From a bacterium (GTDB taxonomy: Bacteria; Desulfobacterota; Desulfocorpusculales; Desulfocorpusculum): a stretch of 64,000 nucleotides of DNA. The notes beneath the pieces are model-generated. The model did no database searches. It was not told the DNA's origin and was given only the letters and a program-made list of their open reading frames with translations. Where the stretch lies: assembly GCA_037481695.1 (NCBI GenBank), contig JBBFLE010000004.1, positions 186,001-250,000 on the forward strand, read 5' to 3'. Every line of letters begins with the position of its first letter. The stretch's first letter is position 1. Positions 63,205 to 64,000 of the stretch are shown piece after piece. The position numbers and the translations under genes were made by a program.

Positions 63205-63801
63205 ATGTTCAAGGACTCTGCGGCAGAGGTGATCACACAGATGAGGGCTCTGGCAAGATTTTTCTATGAAGCAGGTCTTCTCAAAAGAATCAAGAGAAGC
63301 GGCTGGTGGGTGGCCGGGGTGAAAGACCCTGAGAGCGTGGCTGAGCATAGCTTCAGGACAGCTCTGTTGGGATACGTGCTGGCCCTCCTTGAGGGGGCAG
63401 ACCCTCTTCGCACAGCAGCCATTTGCATCTTGCATGATTTTCCTGAAGCCCGAATAGGGGACCTTCATCGTTTAAACGACCGCTATCTGGACTCTTTCCA
63501 GGCTCAAAAAAAGGCCCTGGCAGAGCAATTGGCTTCCCTTCCGGAGATCTGCAGCCAGGAATTAAGACAACTGTATGCAGAATGGGAACAGGGAGAATCT
63601 AAGGAAGCGGTTGTGGCAAAAGACGCCGATGTATTGGAGTGCTTGATCCAGGCAAAGGAATACCAGGCTCAAGGCTGCTCTTCTGTACAGGAGTGGATCA
63701 ACAACGCGGCCTCTCGGCTTCAAACCGCCTCTGCCAGGGCCCTTGCCCAAAGCTGTATGGAGCAGGACCCAAAGGAATGGTGGCATCAGATGAGGGATTG
63801 A
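63205..63801 (+). CDS. HD-domain hydrolase (YfbR-like)
   Basis: A protein of about 198 residues with the HD metal motif: VAEHSFRTALLGYVLALLEGADPLRTAAICILHDFPEARIGD in order supplies the first His, the HD pair and Asp, and KDADVLECLIQ the final Asp. It resembles 5'-nucleotidase/YfbR and HDDC2-type enzymes. ATG 63205 is taken as the start; TTG 63148, directly after AsmA, is an alternative with AAGGGG upstream. Confidence 0.85.
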   Translation: MFKDSAAEVITQMRALARFFYEAGLLKRIKRSGWWVAGVKDPESVAEHSFRTALLGYVLALLEGADPLRTAAICILHDFPEARIGDLHRLNDRYLDSFQAQKKALAEQLASLPEICSQELRQLYAEWEQGESKEAVVAKDADVLECLIQAKEYQAQGCSSVQEWINNAASRLQTASARALAQSCMEQDPKEWWHQMRD

Positions 63802-64000
63802 GCCCAGTTCCTTTGAGGCCCAAGCAGAGCCTCTCTCAGAAAACTCAACCACCTGTACTGGATTTTCCTGGCGGGTACGGCTGATTTCGAGCTTTTTCAG
63901 TTCAAAAACTGCTCTTGTTCAAGATGAAAAGGAGCTATTTGGTCATGAAAGGCCTCATCCTATGACATCATTAAACAACATACCCCGCATTATCCAATTG
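63802..64000. other. Window end, no visible feature
   Basis: After the HD gene the last 200 bases become AT-richer toward the edge. I see no start site, hairpin or RNA gene. Confidence 0.4.

Overview
The window looks like a chromosomal segment of an anaerobic, probably sulfate-reducing or syntrophic member of the Desulfobacterota (former Deltaproteobacteria). The pointers are a tungsten-type aldehyde:ferredoxin oxidoreductase, an HdrC-like iron-sulfur protein, a small protein built from parts of the corrinoid iron-sulfur subunit of acetyl-CoA synthase, an anaerobic phenol-activation cluster and a superoxide reductase-like protein. No gene here is a firm species marker, so the assignment stays at phylum level. 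Genes are dense, with many 4-nt ATGA overlaps.

Layout. 1-5.4 kb: the end of a MerR regulator, then a complete branched-chain amino acid type ABC uptake operon. 5.8-10.4 kb: a pectinacetylesterase-like exported protein with a suspect start, then an Fe-alcohol dehydrogenase, a tungsten aldehyde oxidoreductase and a MoaD-like protein. 10.6-14.5 kb (minus): a biotin-dependent carboxyltransferase subunit and MutS2. 14.8-20.5 kb is an accessory patch: a nucleotidyltransferase pair, an arsenic operon (arsR-arsC-acr3) whose downstream permease gene is broken next to a transposase relic, an IS21-type relic, and one small exported protein. 20.7-33 kb: two glycosyltransferases, an exported superoxide reductase-like protein, Ogt, a transglutaminase/ABC-exporter operon, a PHP phosphoesterase and MiaB.

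32.5-43.8 kb is the first highlight. A minus-strand operon, divergent from a LysR gene, encodes phenylphosphate synthase (PpsA, PpsB and the CBS protein PpsC), a UbiD-type carboxylase and its UbiX partner, a PaaK-type CoA ligase, two Tm-1-like (UPF0261) proteins and a 71-residue protein. The parts list fits phenol -> phenylphosphate -> 4-hydroxybenzoate -> 4-hydroxybenzoyl-CoA. The Tm-1-like pair and the small protein have no described role in that route.

43.8-54.5 kb holds small and housekeeping genes: an HdrC-like protein, a LmbE deacetylase, a Tyr/Trp/His-rich exported protein, a degenerate SNase-like protein, tRNA-Lys and tRNA-Glu with a visible promoter and terminator, purA, serA with a class V aminotransferase, two CBS proteins related to PpsC, cutA and tatBC.

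54.5-59.5 kb is the second highlight: a candidate bacterial sphingolipid cassette. It combines an extended SDR reductase (CerR-like), a serine palmitoyltransferase-type alpha-oxoamine synthase, a large GNAT/YghO-like protein (bacterial ceramide synthase-like) and an Aur1/PAP2-like membrane enzyme that could add a phospho-headgroup. 59.5-64 kb ends with a SAM hydrolase, the mini corrinoid-protein-like Fe-S protein, an AsmA protein and an HD hydrolase.
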